DNA of 64,000 nucleotides from Periplaneta americana (lineage: Eukaryota; Arthropoda; Insecta; Blattodea; Blattidae): contig NC_091124.1 of the NCBI RefSeq assembly GCF_040183065.1, positions 92,403,001 through 92,467,000 of the forward strand, read 5' to 3'. The notes under the pieces are model-generated. The model made no database searches, had not been told where the DNA came from, and was given only the letters and a program-made list of their open reading frames with translations. Of the stretch, positions 11,138 through 21,935 are shown piece after piece (positions within the stretch are counted from its first letter, which is position 1; each line of letters opens with the position of its first letter). The position numbers and the translations under genes were made by a program.

Positions 11138-11907
11138 TACACATTTCACATTTGGTTACCACATTTTTTCCTATAAAATAAACATGTACCAGTAATTCAC
11201 TTTTCTTCATTTAACAATTCTGCATTGGTTAAACAATATCTATAATTGTAAATCAATATAATGAATTAAGTTATTAACTTCCAGAATTATGGAAGATATT
11301 AGAACTTTAACCAGAGAAGTTTGATAAACCTTAGTACAGAAATTACTAACAGAAAAAAAAAAGTGCACAACAAAATTTAAAACAAAACTTATGTTTAAGA
11401 TGTGGAGTCTTTAGACATGCGAATAAAAAATTAATTTTAAGATTTTTAAATACTGACTGTATGAAAGATCTACAAATTCAAAAAGTTCAAGAGATCTCAT
11501 TATTTGACATTTTTAAAGCTGAAATTAGTACTGGTATTTACTTTGTTACAATTAATCATTTTTTATTAGCAAAAAATTAAGACTTTTTACAAGACAAATT
11601 TCTGGGCAAGTGATTAAAAATAATAGATATAACAATGTATTACATGTATATTTCACTGTCAATTGAAGAATAATGTATTTGGTTTAACAACATATCCAAA
11701 CTAAGGTTATGTTTCAAGAGCACTAGAAATGGGCAGGTACATTAGTTCTAAAAATAAGGGATTAAAATAAATACACACATAACAAGAGCAGATTCTCCCC
11801 AACAAAAGAGCAGAAAACTGTAATGTAATTTTTGTGGCAAGATTCACCTCAACACGGCTTCCTATTGTTTCACCAATCAACCAATACATAACATCACTCA
11901 CACATAC

Positions 11908-11950
<43 letters not shown>

Positions 11951-13857
11951 GCAGTAGTAATAATAATAAACTGAAGACAACTTAAATCAGAAACATGAAC
12001 TACATATGTTCACCTACAGTGAACAAATCATTAAAATGGCAATTCTTAACATATTAAATCAATACTTGTACATTCAAATTAAGAGATTGACAAAAATTAT
12101 TTAAAACATAGTATCAATCCATGTTTAAGAGAAACAAGAATATGCATAATATTTACAATATTTAACCTGTCAACATTCAGATCAAATATGAATGCATAAA
12201 AAAGTTTTTCTCATTCATATGCTTGTTTGTCGTTGGCAAGATTAACCACTTAAAAAACTAAATGACACAAGTCCCCCATTCATTTTAAATGCAACGTACA
12301 TTTAAGTACGAAGTATATATTATTTTCTTACCTTAAAAATGTAATGTACTGTATTGTACGTTATAGGCACCTATGGCTAGACAAGTAAAGTGAAGTACAC
12401 ACGTTTGCATTCATACATGCACAACAATATCAATATGTTCAAGGGCAATTGCAGTTATTTTCAAACTTTAGTATGACAGAAAGAAACCACATCAATAATG
12501 ATGCACAATTCCATCCTATACCAATCAAAAGCACCAAGAATATTCTGGATCAAGAGAACCACAGAGCGAAGTTATGGGTGGTCTCTAGAAACCAATATGG
12601 CAATCAGAACATTTGTTACAAAGCAACATTACGTACATCCTGAAGACTAATAGTAAGAGCTAGAAACGGTTTTGTACAAATAACAGATTGGGTAACCACT
12701 TAATTGCTGTACAGTTTTTTTCTGCTAACAAAAAGAAATATTTTTAATTGCACAATTTCCATCTTATTCCAAGCTACTAGAATATTTCAATTTGAAACAT
12801 CTGTGCCTTGCACTCTGAAAATCTTTGGTGTTAAAAGACAAGACTCAATTTCAAAACACTTTACCTAGTATATGTTTTTTTTTAACAGAATCTTATTTAT
12901 ATTTATTGCGAAAGTGTCAGCATAGAGCAAAACGACAGAAGTAATGGAATTTTTTCTTTGGAATAGGGTGGGGGGAGGGGAGTGTTACATTCCTGATAGC
13001 TTCCATTCGATTAAAGAGAGGCTACCATAAACAATTACAAGGATACATTTTGAGTAAAACAATATATAAGACACTATACATTTCACAGTATGTAGCTTCA
13101 AATCATGTACATTAAGCATGCATACCTTGGAATGCATCCTTGTTATCAAGATTAAAAATAAATCTTCCTGAAAAGCATTCTATTTACATTAAAATTTCTT
13201 TCTGTACAGATCTTAAAGAGGAAGCTGTTTCTCCATGTTGTAGACGAACATATATTAACAAAATTTTTAATCAGTTTAAGATATATAGTGTAGTATAACA
13301 ACACATCAGGGTTATGATGATAAATTCTCCCAAATAAAAATGGGATATGGATCAATATTTTAATCCAATAGTTTGTGTGTCCATGTAAAGAAACTATATT
13401 CTCAGGAATTTCATATATGTATAAAATAAGACCTCACACTTAAAATCGTTAACATGGTATTAATGCTTATGAATCATTTCTATGAATCAATTAAATGAGA
13501 TAAGCATATATTGAAACCCACTTATATCTACTTAGAATGAGATGTTGAGTATGAAAAATTCCCAAACAAATTTTAGGTAGGTGGAACATAAATGACGAGA
13601 GATATGAAGGGAGAAATGTTACTCGAGATTATGCACATGAAGCTTTGTTAATACTAGGAAGCAGAATGGCTTACTTTGCTAAATTCTTAGTATTACTCAA
13701 AGTTGTATATCGCAGTAGGGCATAAGAATGAACAAAAAGTCAGTGTTTATTATATTTTACGCAATGGTGAAAGACAGCTGTCAGATTATTATTAAAAGTT
13801 TTGGACATTCTATAAGAGTTTCAAGATGTCAAAAAGAAAACCTTAACAAATTATATA
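11138..13857. other. Unassigned AT-rich sequence
   Basis: 2.7 kb with no recognisable gene or element apart from the (AAT)n microsatellite at 11908-11970. Frames are short and low in complexity. Confidence 0.45.
11908..11970. repeat. (AAT)n microsatellite
   Basis: About 20 units of AAT/ATA with a short interruption GCAGTAGTAAT near the right end. Confidence 0.95.
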
Positions 13858-13923
13858 CGAGGTGTGATCAAAAAGTTTCAAGACAGTCTTAATATAAAAA
13901 CAATAGAGATACTTACAGGATAA

Positions 13924-14460
13924 CTAATGTTTGTTTCCTTCAAAGCACTCTCCCCCTGATGTAATACAGGTCTGCCAGTGTCCCTGCCACATTTCAAACC
14001 ACATTTGGAAGTCACTTTCCTGGAGACTGTCTAGTTCCCTTGTCGCATTCTCTTTGATGATAGGAATGTCATAGAACCTACGCCCTTTGAGTTTCATGTT
14101 AGTCGAAAAAATAAGAAAAAGTCTGCTTGAGCCAAATCTGGCGAACAGGAAAGATGGGGTAATGCAGGGATTTTTTTGGGCCAGATGTTCTTGGATGGTG
14201 AAGGCATAATGGGCCGGTGCACTGTCATGGTGGAGAATCCAACTCTGATTTTGAAACATTTCTGGATGCTTTCTCGCACAAAAGTATTAAAACTTCTTTG
14301 TAGAAATATTGGTTAATTATTTCGTCCCTCGGAACAAATTAATAGGGCACCACATCTCTAATGTCAAAGAAAACAGCATTGTTTTGACATTTTTGACTTC
14401 ACTTGTCTTGCTTTCTTGGGCCAAGGAAAATTTGGCGACTTTCATTGTGAGGATTGAGCT
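13924..14460 (-). pseudogene. mariner transposase, catalytic half
   Basis: Minus-strand blocks in order: FSLAQESK and an LEMWCPINLF region (14455-14310); MFQNQSWILHHDSAPAHYAF (with the second catalytic D); ALPHLSCSPDLAQADFFLFF in a shifted frame (the third D of DD34D); then MKLKGRRF, FQMWFEMWQGHWQTCI and a final GECFEGNKH. The order and motifs are those of mariner transposase; at least two frameshifts make it inactive. The part before FSLAQESK continues across the inserted LINE at 14887-14950, with YGYDPETK-type coding. Confidence 0.85.
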
Positions 14461-14463
14461 TTT

Positions 14464-14874
14464 ATTTAAAGAAACCAAATTACCTGGAAATGTACAAAAA
14501 CTTGCCCAGACATGTTCAAACATTTTTAACAAGAGCCAGAACAGGTCACATTGTCACTCAATTGTACCTACACCAATTTCACATTTCTGATAATCCTACT
14601 TGTCTGTGGTGTAATAATCATGATGAAGATCTGGAACACATTCTTCTATACTGTCCATCCATAAACCACAAAAGAAGTAAATTAAAATAATCAGTACCAG
14701 TTGCAGGAGACACAGCCCTGTAGTATATATTGACTATACCCCAACTCTGGCTACTAGCAACAGGCATCTATAATGAACACCGATCAAAATACCCCTCATT
14801 TCTCGTGAAAACAACTGAATAGACTACAGTGGACTTTATGTTGTCAGCAAACAGCTGGATACATTAAGAAGATT
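14464..14874 (+). mobile_element. 5'-truncated LINE inserted in mariner
   Basis: Bounded by a perfect 12-bp target duplication GATTGAGCTTTT (14452-14463 and 14875-14886). It encodes the end of a LINE ORF2: FLTRARTGHIVTQLYLHQFH, then CLWCNNHDEDLEHILLYCP, a CCHC-like zinc knuckle. The tail ends in GATTGATTGA. A second copy of the same 3' end lies at 34257-34391. Removing the insert restores the mariner reading, which proves the order of events. Confidence 0.93.
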
Positions 14875-15180
14875 GATTGAGCTTTTGTTTCTGGATCATA
14901 TCCATACACTCTGTCTCACAACCAGTTATATGAGCTTGTATGTGTCAAAAAGTTTCGGTTCATTTCGGCGAGATTTTCCAGTTCTTCACATATGTGACAA
15001 CAGCCTTGCGACTTACCAACACCAACAAAAGTTTGCAGCTGATCTGTTTGTCCCAGGAGGTTGCAGTTGGGAATGCAGCTTTAAGAAAACCCCCTCCCTC
15101 AACAGCTAGCAGTAGCAAGTAGGTATTGCACCTGGTTTTTCCAGGGTGACCATGTCTTGAAACTTTTTGATCAGACCTGG

Positions 15181-15537
15181 TACATTTACAATTCAACAAC
15201 GTAATTAAATTAAATAGGATAATGCACGAAAATGCTGATAAACTTAAACATGAACGATCACAATAAGAAAGACATGTGGGGGAAAAACCAATGAATGTCA
15301 CTTTCTATCAAAATTCTTCTGATGAAATCCGCACTTTCTTCAGGTAGCCTATATTCAGTTGCTAGCAAAATAATAAGTTGGCAGTTATGAGAAGATTTAG
15401 AAACAGAGGAAGAGCTAAAAATGATGGCTGTCAACATGTTTTGCTGAAATAACGATCAGTATATTACATCTTGAGTTAAAACCACTTTCATGGACGGATT
15501 TCAGGTTGCCAAAAAATATTTTGTTAATTAAAAAAAA
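15181..15537. other. Unassigned sequence
   Basis: No recognisable feature. Confidence 0.4.
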
Positions 15538-15549
15538 TATATATATATG

Positions 15550-15690
15550 GCACAACAGTCTATGAACAGTCAAGGTCCACATGCCTCAGCAGAGGTGAAC
15601 GATCATTCACTCAGAATGGAGGTACTGCGTGGTTATCATGATCCTTCCCTCCAGCTGTTATAGCTGGTTTAATGACAATGTGTTAGTTTC
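15550..15690 (-). mobile_element. SINE family D, 3' fragment
   Basis: Matches the 3' half of the family D copy at 7835-8172: shared words GGCAC.ACAG.C.ATGAA, TCCACAT.CC..AGCAG and CAGAATGGAGGTA occur in the same order and orientation. The tRNA-like head is missing. Confidence 0.65.
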
Positions 15691-15854
15691 ATCACACAGA
15701 ATTAAATGCTTGAAGGTTTCGTCAAGCTAGGTACTTTTTTTTTTTTAAGAAAAAGACAACAGCATGGATGAGTATCAGATACAACTAAAATGAGAACTCA
15801 AATGCATGAGATTGGAAAAAGTTGTGAAAGTACTTACTTAAACGGCTTTTAAAG

Positions 15855-16195
15855 AACCCAGATGTTCATTGCCGCTCACCATCAGTCCCAATCCTGAGCA
15901 AAATTAATCCAGTCCCTAGCATCATATCTCACCTCCCTCAAATCCATTTTAATATTATCCTCCCAAAGGTCTTTTTCCCTCAGGTCTTCCAACTAATACT
16001 CTACCTGCATTTCTGGAATCACCCATACCTGCTATATGCCCTGCCCATCTCAAACGTCTATATTTAATGTTCCTAATTATGTTAGGTGAAGAATAAAATG
16101 TGTGCAGTTCAGCATTGTGTAACTTTCTCCAATCTCCGTGACTTCATCCCTCTTAGCCCCAAATATTTTCCTAAACACCTTGTAGATTAAAATGT
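15855..16195 (-). mobile_element. RTE-type LINE 3' end (family R), fragment 1
   Basis: Minus-strand reading gives VFRKIFGAKRDEVTEIGE, a degraded RRLRWAGHVARM-like block, then LVGRPEGK-like and EDNIKMDLREV-like blocks up to a DRDRWRAY-type end. This is the invariant C-terminal tail of arthropod RTE elements. The same 3' end occurs at 56448-56700. Several frameshifts; 5' truncated. Confidence 0.75.
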
Positions 16196-16540
16196 TTTGA
16201 GAAAATTAATGAATATTAATAAATTACCTAATAAGGATGCTTAAAATTTACATTTATCTGGATTAATAAATGTCCATTGCATCAAACAAAAATGGAGTCA
16301 AAAAGATCAATGTGAATCTTCACAACCACTCATACAATGATAAAGTTTTAATAAATAGACGACATAATGAAAGAAGGTGTATGCTAGAAAGAATTTATAG
16401 CCCTTCATGATATAACTCCGTGACTGATGCAAACCATTTAACACTGTATGGGGTGGTACGACCTGATGAAAGAGAGAAGCACAAGAATAGATCTCTCTAT
16501 GAGTGATGAAACAGGATCAAAGATCCATCAACAATTCAAT
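16196..16540. other. Unassigned sequence
   Basis: No recognisable feature. Confidence 0.35.
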
Positions 16541-16542
16541 CC

Positions 16543-17290
16543 TTGAAAGTTGCCGCTGTCATTACAAATAACTGCATGAAAAATTGTCACTGTTACTGGA
16601 ATTTCATGACCCTGGTCTTGTCAACCAACAAACAAGTTAAAATAGCCGTAAGAAAGGAATTCCACTTAAGAAGAGTAGTACGAACTTTCAGTGACAGAAA
16701 ACGAAAATGCCAGCAACTGTGCTCAAAAAGTACAACATAAGAAGCAATTACCATGGATTACCAAAAGAACTTATCAATTTTAAATATATATCAAGCAATA
16801 TGGTCTTCCATAAATGCCAGATGAAAGTTCATCCATTTAATATTCACGTTCTGACAACAGGAGATTCAATATTTTACTGTTCTGATCAAACTGTTACAAA
16901 GAAGGGTGTGAATGAAATAGTATCCATGCTTCACCACTGCATCTTAAACATTCTTCGATCTCAGGTGAAACAACTAATAAGTTTTCTGTAAATTGTATGG
17001 CAGACAAAATAAGAATTACACAGTTTTCTCATGTATTCATTATGAAGTAACAACATGTTGCTGATGAGGTAGAATCACAATGACAGCCCTCGAAACTGGA
17101 AATTCTTATATAGAATGTGTCAAAAATATGGCACTGATTCCACAGAAACGAATTACTGAAGTTCTTCAAAATTGATATGCTGTTATTAGAGGATACAGAG
17201 TGAAACAAAGTCCATTCGAAGTAAATGAATGTGACCATTTTTTTTTCTAAAGAATGGACAAAATTACTTTTTTCTCATCATTTGTACAAA
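16543..17290 (+). pseudogene. Unclassified decayed gene (GRQNKNY motif)
   Basis: Three consecutive plus-strand blocks read as one ancestral protein. 16543-16740 is basic (FHLRRVVRTFSDRKRKCQQ). 16707-16991 reads YNIRSNYHGLPKELINFKYI and FHKCQMKVHPFNIHVLTTGD. After a shift, 16985-17290 reads FCKLYGRQNKNYTVFSCIHY, ETGNSYIECVKNMALIP and a tail KQSPFEVNECDHFFF. I recall an insect repeat-associated protein family with 'FCD.CGGQNKNYT.FRFIHY' at this place, which would be transposon-encoded, but I cannot name it. Frameshifts and stops show it is dead. Its 3' end runs into an inverted repeat at 17298. Confidence 0.5.
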
Positions 17291-17297
17291 CCAAAAC

Positions 17298-17487
17298 TGA
17301 GCCTTTGAGTAAAAAAAATAACAATGTCCATATTTCATATTTCAAGAAAACAGCATTTTAATTCATTAACTGATTTATTTTACTAAATTAACTTCTGATA
17401 TGTGTAAAATAAACCCGTTAATGAATAAAATGCCATTTTCTTGAAATGTGAATTATGGACACGATCCACTTTTTTACTCAAGGGCTT
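17298..17487. repeat. 85-bp imperfect inverted repeat
   Basis: 17298-17385 and 17403-17487 are reverse complements with scattered differences (shared words GAGTAAAAAA, GTCCATA, ATTTCAAGAAAA, TTCATTAAC, TTTATTTTAC), separated by about 17 bp. Part of the left arm is the end of the decayed gene, so the right arm is a back-copied or flipped duplicate. Confidence 0.75.
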
Positions 17488-17959
17488 CACTACTGTACCT
17501 TTGAGGACACTGAACGAAATTTAAAGTTGAAGCTGAGCAGCAACGTCTTCATCCTCTGGTCAGAAAACTACAATGGATGCTGGGGAATTATATTAATGAC
17601 CGGAAAAAGTAGGCAAGGGAGACAATTGCTGTTGGAGAATTTGTCTTATCTGATTCAGTGTATGTCCACATGTGGACATCATGAAAGTTCTGCTGTTAAA
17701 ATGTAAAGATCTACAGACAAAGTTCCTTAATGATTATTTACTACCAATATACTTCACTAATTAAATAGAAGTAGTTTTTATACTAGTATTTAGTTTTTTG
17801 CATTCTATGGCGGCAATTTTTATTTCAGGAACTCAGTGACTTCTGTCCAACGAGATATCAAGAAACTATTACAGGAATCTTCCTCACTGAGAAAATGTCA
17901 ATAATGTGGATGGTTTTCAGTAGACTGCTTTAGTTTCTTACAAAATTAAATTATTTGTA
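17488..17959. other. Unassigned sequence with one open frame
   Basis: The frame at 17455-17706 (83 codons) is not recognised. A short segment near 17820-17890 reads ELSDFCPTRYQETITGIF and could be the end of the decayed gene to its left; this is a guess. Confidence 0.35.
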
Positions 17960-18396
17960 ATAATTGTGTTACAATTTATTTTATTATCTCAATGGCAAAA
18001 GTCATAATTTAATTTAATAAATATATTACAGGAATTAAATGTAAATTTATTTCTGCAATGATTCTAAACTATTTCAACAATGAAACATTATTATTATTAC
18101 TACCACCAATATAAAACAGCCACCGGCGTGGCTCAGTCGGTTAAGGCGCTTGCCTGCCAATGTGAAGTTGCGCTCGGGCACGGGTTTGATCCCTGATTGG
18201 ACTGATTACCTGATTGGGTTTTTTCCGAGGTTTTCCCCAACTGTAAGGTGAATGCTAGGTAATCTATGGCGAATTCTCGGTCTCATCTCGCCAAATACCA
18301 TCTCACTATCACCAATCTCATCGACGCTAAATAGTTGATTAGTTGATACAGCGCCATTAAATAATCAACTAAAAAAAAAAAAAAAAACCAATATAA
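17960..18396 (+). repeat. Left arm of 430-bp inverted duplication
   Basis: The sequence from 17960 to 18396 is repeated as reverse complement at 20097-20524. Both arms contain about 150 bp of AT-rich flank, a short (ATT)n, a complete family A SINE and a few bases (CCAATATA) beyond its A-rich tail. Because flank and SINE are shared, the duplication happened after the SINE inserted. The left copy has an extra 17-bp direct repeat (GATTGGACTGATTACCT) inside the SINE. Confidence 0.92.
18119..18387 (+). mobile_element. SINE family A, copy 2
   Basis: Full-length copy with head CCACCGGCGTGGCTCAGTCG, the B-box-like GGGTTTGATCCC, the central block and the tail GCGCCATTAAATAATC plus an A run. It lies inside the inverted duplication described above. 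Confidence 0.9.
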
Positions 18397-18633
18397 AGCC
18401 TTATAAGTGTGAAAGCTCTCTGCTGCTGAGTTTACAATAGTAATACCACTGTCTCATTTCGAATTCGTAAGTTTCGCTTCTTTAGTTTTATTTTGATAAC
18501 CATGATCTTCATAGGGATAAAAATCCCCAGCCAGAGATCATATGGAATGAGAGAGATTTTGGAAAAAGCTACCTGTATTGTCAATGATTGTTGCCATTCG
18601 TACTATAACATCTGGAATAAAGAATTTTTCAGA

Positions 18634-18664
<31 letters not shown>

Positions 18665-18960
18665 TTTAGATTTAAAAATGATTAATCCAGGGAGATGGTT
18701 ATTTTTGTTTGTCTGCATTTACTTCTTACACGCTTTTGTACATTTAATAACAGTTCTTATGGTTCAATTGGATTATATGTTTTGGGAGCGAGGTTTTTTT
18801 CTTTCACACTTCTATATTATTGTATACAAGAAATTCCATTATCACATTATACCTTTTGTCCCTAGAAAAGCAAGTGGCATGGTAGCTTCTGTGTGTTGAA
18901 GTCAGGAATGGTTACAGTGGTTGGTGTCCAAATTAACTGATTTACATATTTCCCCTGTGA
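18397..18960. other. Unassigned sequence with (ATT)n
   Basis: Contains a short (ATT)n at 18637-18663 and an unrecognised frame at 18678-18899. Confidence 0.4.
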
Positions 18961-18969
18961 ATTTCTCAG

Positions 18970-19520
18970 GCCTTTGAAATTCAGCAACAGCTTTAAATAT
19001 TTGGGGTGTACTACAGGTAGTAACATGAGCTGCTGCCAGGAAGTTAAGAGGAGGGTCGCAATGGCAAAGGAGTATCTTTTGCAGACATCTGGAGAAATAA
19101 CCAAGGAAGAGACTAGTGAAGTGCTTTGTGCAGAGTGTGGCATTGTATGGGGGACAAACCTGGACATTATGATGAAACATATAACGACTAGAAGAAGCAT
19201 TTGAAATGTGGATATGGAGCATGTGAAATGGACAGATAGAATAAGAAATGAAGCTGTGCTCTAGAAAGAGTAGTTGAAGAAAGAATAATGCTGAAAGCAA
19301 TCAGGAAGAGAAAAAGGAATTGGCTGGGCTACAGGCTAAGAAGAAACCGTCTACTGAAGGTTGCACTGAAAGAAATGGTGAATGGAAGAAAAGTTCGGGA
19401 CAGAAGATATCAGATGATAGACAAGATTAAGGTACATGGATCAATATGCAGAGACTAAGAGGAAGGCAGAAAATAGGAAAGATTGGAGAATGCTGGATTT
19501 GCAGTAAGTGCTCATTATAA
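18970..19520 (+). mobile_element. LINE family K, 5'-truncated copy 2
   Basis: The plus strand reads FSNSFKYLGCTTGSNMSCCQ, EVKRRVAMAKEYLLQTSG, then IVWGTNLDIM and, across frameshifts, RKRNWLGY and a GRRYQMIDKIK block. This is the region from 'FKYLG' to the end of ORF2 in RTE-like LINEs. It matches copies at 5326-5585 (minus) and 41939-42545 (plus), so all three are 5'-truncated at different points. Confidence 0.82.
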
Positions 19521-19639
19521 GCTTCTAACTTCCTCTCTATACCCTCTATTTCCATGTTGTCTACACACAGTCGAAGCTAATGTGGCTAATATAGAGGGTA
19601 CGAAAAGTGTCTTTACATGATATGATCTATAGATCACGT

Positions 19640-19960
19640 ACAAGATACGGTACACCATTAGCCAAACAGCTAGAGGATCAGCTTTCCACACTGGTAACCC
19701 AGGTTCGAATCTCGGCAGGTTCAACTGGAATTTGTGGTTGACAAAGACGATGTTTGGTGGTAGTTTTTTTTTGGGGGGGGGGGGTACCTCTGTTTCCCTT
19801 ACTGGCATTTCATCATTGCTCCACTTAGGCTATAATATGGTGTTATGTATTTTGCCTCCTATTGTGTATCAAGGTGGCTGAAAGAACTACAAACTTCTGC
19901 ACATCGCCCACTAGAAGACGCTTGGGTGAAAGACGCAACAAGACAAGTGCCCACCAACAA
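19640..19960 (+). mobile_element. Possible tRNA-derived SINE (unclassified family)
   Basis: TTAGCCAAACAGCTAGAGGA resembles an A box and CAGGTTCGAATCTCGG is a good B box about 45 bp later. The body holds a T run and a G run (19770-19783). I have no second copy in this window, so the family is unproven. Confidence 0.4.
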
Positions 19961-20096
19961 AGGTTTTATTGAAAAAGGTTATAACTAGACCGCGAAACTT
20001 CATGCAAGTGCATGTGTTTATTGATTTGGCATACTGAAAAAGCAAAAATGGATCTTTGCTGATCATGGCTTCTACATTTCAATGAAGCCAACATTA

Positions 20097-20524
20097 TTAT
20101 ATTGGTTTTATTTTTAGTTGATTATTTAATGGCGCTGTATCAACTAATCAACTATTTAGCGTCAATGAGATTGGTGATAGTGAGATGGTATTTGGCGAGA
20201 TGAGACCGAGAATTCGCCATAGATTACCTAGCATTCACCTTACAGTTGGGGAAAACCTCGGAAAAAACCCAATCAGGGATCAAACCCGCGCCCGAGCGCA
20301 ACTTCACACTGGCAGGCAAGCGCCTTAACCGACTGAGCCACGCCGGTAGCTGCTTTATATTGGTGGTAGTAATAATAATAATAATAATAATAATAATGTT
20401 TCATTGTTGAAATAGTTTAGAATCATTGCAGAAATAAATTTACATTTAATTCCTGTAATATATTTATTAAATTAAATTATGACTTTTGCCATTGAGATAA
20501 TAAAATAAATTGTAACACAATTAT
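20097..20524 (-). repeat. Right arm of 430-bp inverted duplication
   Basis: Reverse-complement partner of 17960-18396, separated from it by 1.7 kb. The trinucleotide run is longer here (20370-20397) and the SINE lacks the 17-bp repeat. The arm lies within the hAT-like element at 19986-21492. Confidence 0.92.
20108..20349 (-). mobile_element. SINE family A, copy 3
   Basis: Full-length minus-strand copy; head at 20349 and tail at 20108. It shares nearly all diagnostic bases with copy 2, more than either shares with copy 1, in line with duplication and not independent insertion. Confidence 0.9.
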
Positions 20525-21500
20525 AAACGCATATTTCGAGGGTTTTTCCCTTTTAAATGCAGATTTATTTTTATTTTGCACATTTTAAATGCATATATTA
20601 ACATCTCTTCTTGGTTTGGCCGATTTATTATCTAATTTCAAAATTTCTCTGTGATAAAAATAAGAATAATTTCCAAGAAATATAAACATTATGTGAGAAA
20701 TAAAACCAGTGATTAGTTAATTACTGTTGAGGACACGAAACTGCTGTTACAACAATGAATATTTCTTCCTAATATATAAGTTGGGCCTTTTCCACTTTAA
20801 CAAGAGACCAACCCTTATTATTGATGCGCTTTCCTCAATAACCACCAACAAGTCTTTGATTTCTCGACAATGGTCTTTTAGTCCACCCACTCCAGTAGCA
20901 ATCTGACATGTGACCATTTCTTATTCTTTTAGTCTTGCCACTCCATTAATATTTTTCCATACAAGTGTAGTGTTTCAGGAGTCAGGGTGAAAATACACGT
21001 GTCCTAGATCTAATTTTGTAGAACTAAAAATGAATGTATTTAGACACTGCAACAATAAGGTCACATTATATTGTTGAGGTCATGAAATTGCTGCAACGAC
21101 AATGCTGCTAGTGCGCTCTGATTTCATACAATCAAAACAATGTTTGTGTGTGGAGCTCGGTTGTTTACTGCTATAATAATTACGTAAACGGCAAAGAAAG
21201 TTAAAAAAATTTGGAAAATTAAAAAGTTAAAAATGTACCCATTCAAATATGTATTTAAAATGAATAATTAATATATTTATCAAAAAAAATAGATTTAATA
21301 AAATGATGATGGCTTGTGACAATTATTACTTTAAATTATTTTAATTTACATCATATTATTAAACCAAATAGACCTCTTAAAGCCTAATTTTTACTGCATG
21401 TATTTCAATTTTTAGGGCACATTTCAACAGATTTTACTGCATAGTTGCATGCTTATTTTCAGGTTTTTTAATGCATAAAGTTTCGTGGTCTAGTTAGAAC

Positions 21501-21789
21501 TTTTAATGACTTCTCCTGTTCTCATCCATTCCTTTTGTGACTATTCACAGCAGATTTGGTCACAACACTCATATGCAGCATGCTGATGGCATAAATTAAT
21601 TATATTTCGAATAAAGGAAGTTCACAATTATAAAATCTAATCAAGGAGAAATGCTGCAATTATGTCAGAAGTAAATGCATTATTAAATGGTAACAGTTCA
21701 TCATAAAAGTGTACAGTAGAAATACAGTGCTATTAAAACAGAACAATTTTCTCTCGAAATTTCGGTTAGTGTATCCCGTATTGTGATGA
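21501..21789. other. Unassigned sequence
   Basis: No recognisable feature. Confidence 0.35.
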
Positions 21790-21935
21790 ATCCTGGGAAA
21801 CTATGATAGGTAGCAAAATCTGGTTGCTTACCACATGTTACCCTCATACTGTTTGGATGATTGTTTACCTGTGCTGAGGCTTGTGAATGTGAGGCCAGCA
21901 GTTGGCTTTGGCCCTCCATGGGCTGTCATGCCAAA
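21790..21935 (+). mobile_element. SINE family D, 3' fragment
   Basis: Plus-strand match to the 3' half of family D: TAGGTAGCAAAATCTGGTTG near 21806, TTGGATGATTGTTTACC near 21853 and GGGCTGTCATGCC near 21921 each have a counterpart, in the same order, in the copy at 7835-8172. Confidence 0.68.

Larger units (their letters stand above)
13858..15180 (-). mobile_element. mariner element, decayed, interrupted by a LINE
   Basis: Terminal repeats begin CGAGGTGTGATCAAAAAGTT (left) and CCAGGTCTGATCAAAAAGTT (right, inverted), 28 bp with two mismatches, flanked by TA (13856-13857, 15181-15182). The minus strand carries a broken mariner transposase. Subtracting the 411-bp LINE and its 12-bp duplication leaves about 900 bp, short of the usual 1.3 kb, so about 400 bp of the N-terminal coding region is also missing. 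Confidence 0.88.
19986..21492. mobile_element. hAT-like non-autonomous element with 8-bp target duplication
   Basis: Ends TAGACCGCGAAACTTCATGC and inverted TAGACCACGAAACTTTATGC (two mismatches over 20 bp) are flanked by GTTATAAC (19978-19985) and GTTAGAAC (21493-21500), an 8-bp duplication with one mismatch. This is the hAT signature. Sub-terminal GCATG/GCATA words recur near both ends. No transposase domain was recognised. The right arm of the inverted duplication, with a SINE, sits inside it. Confidence 0.82.
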
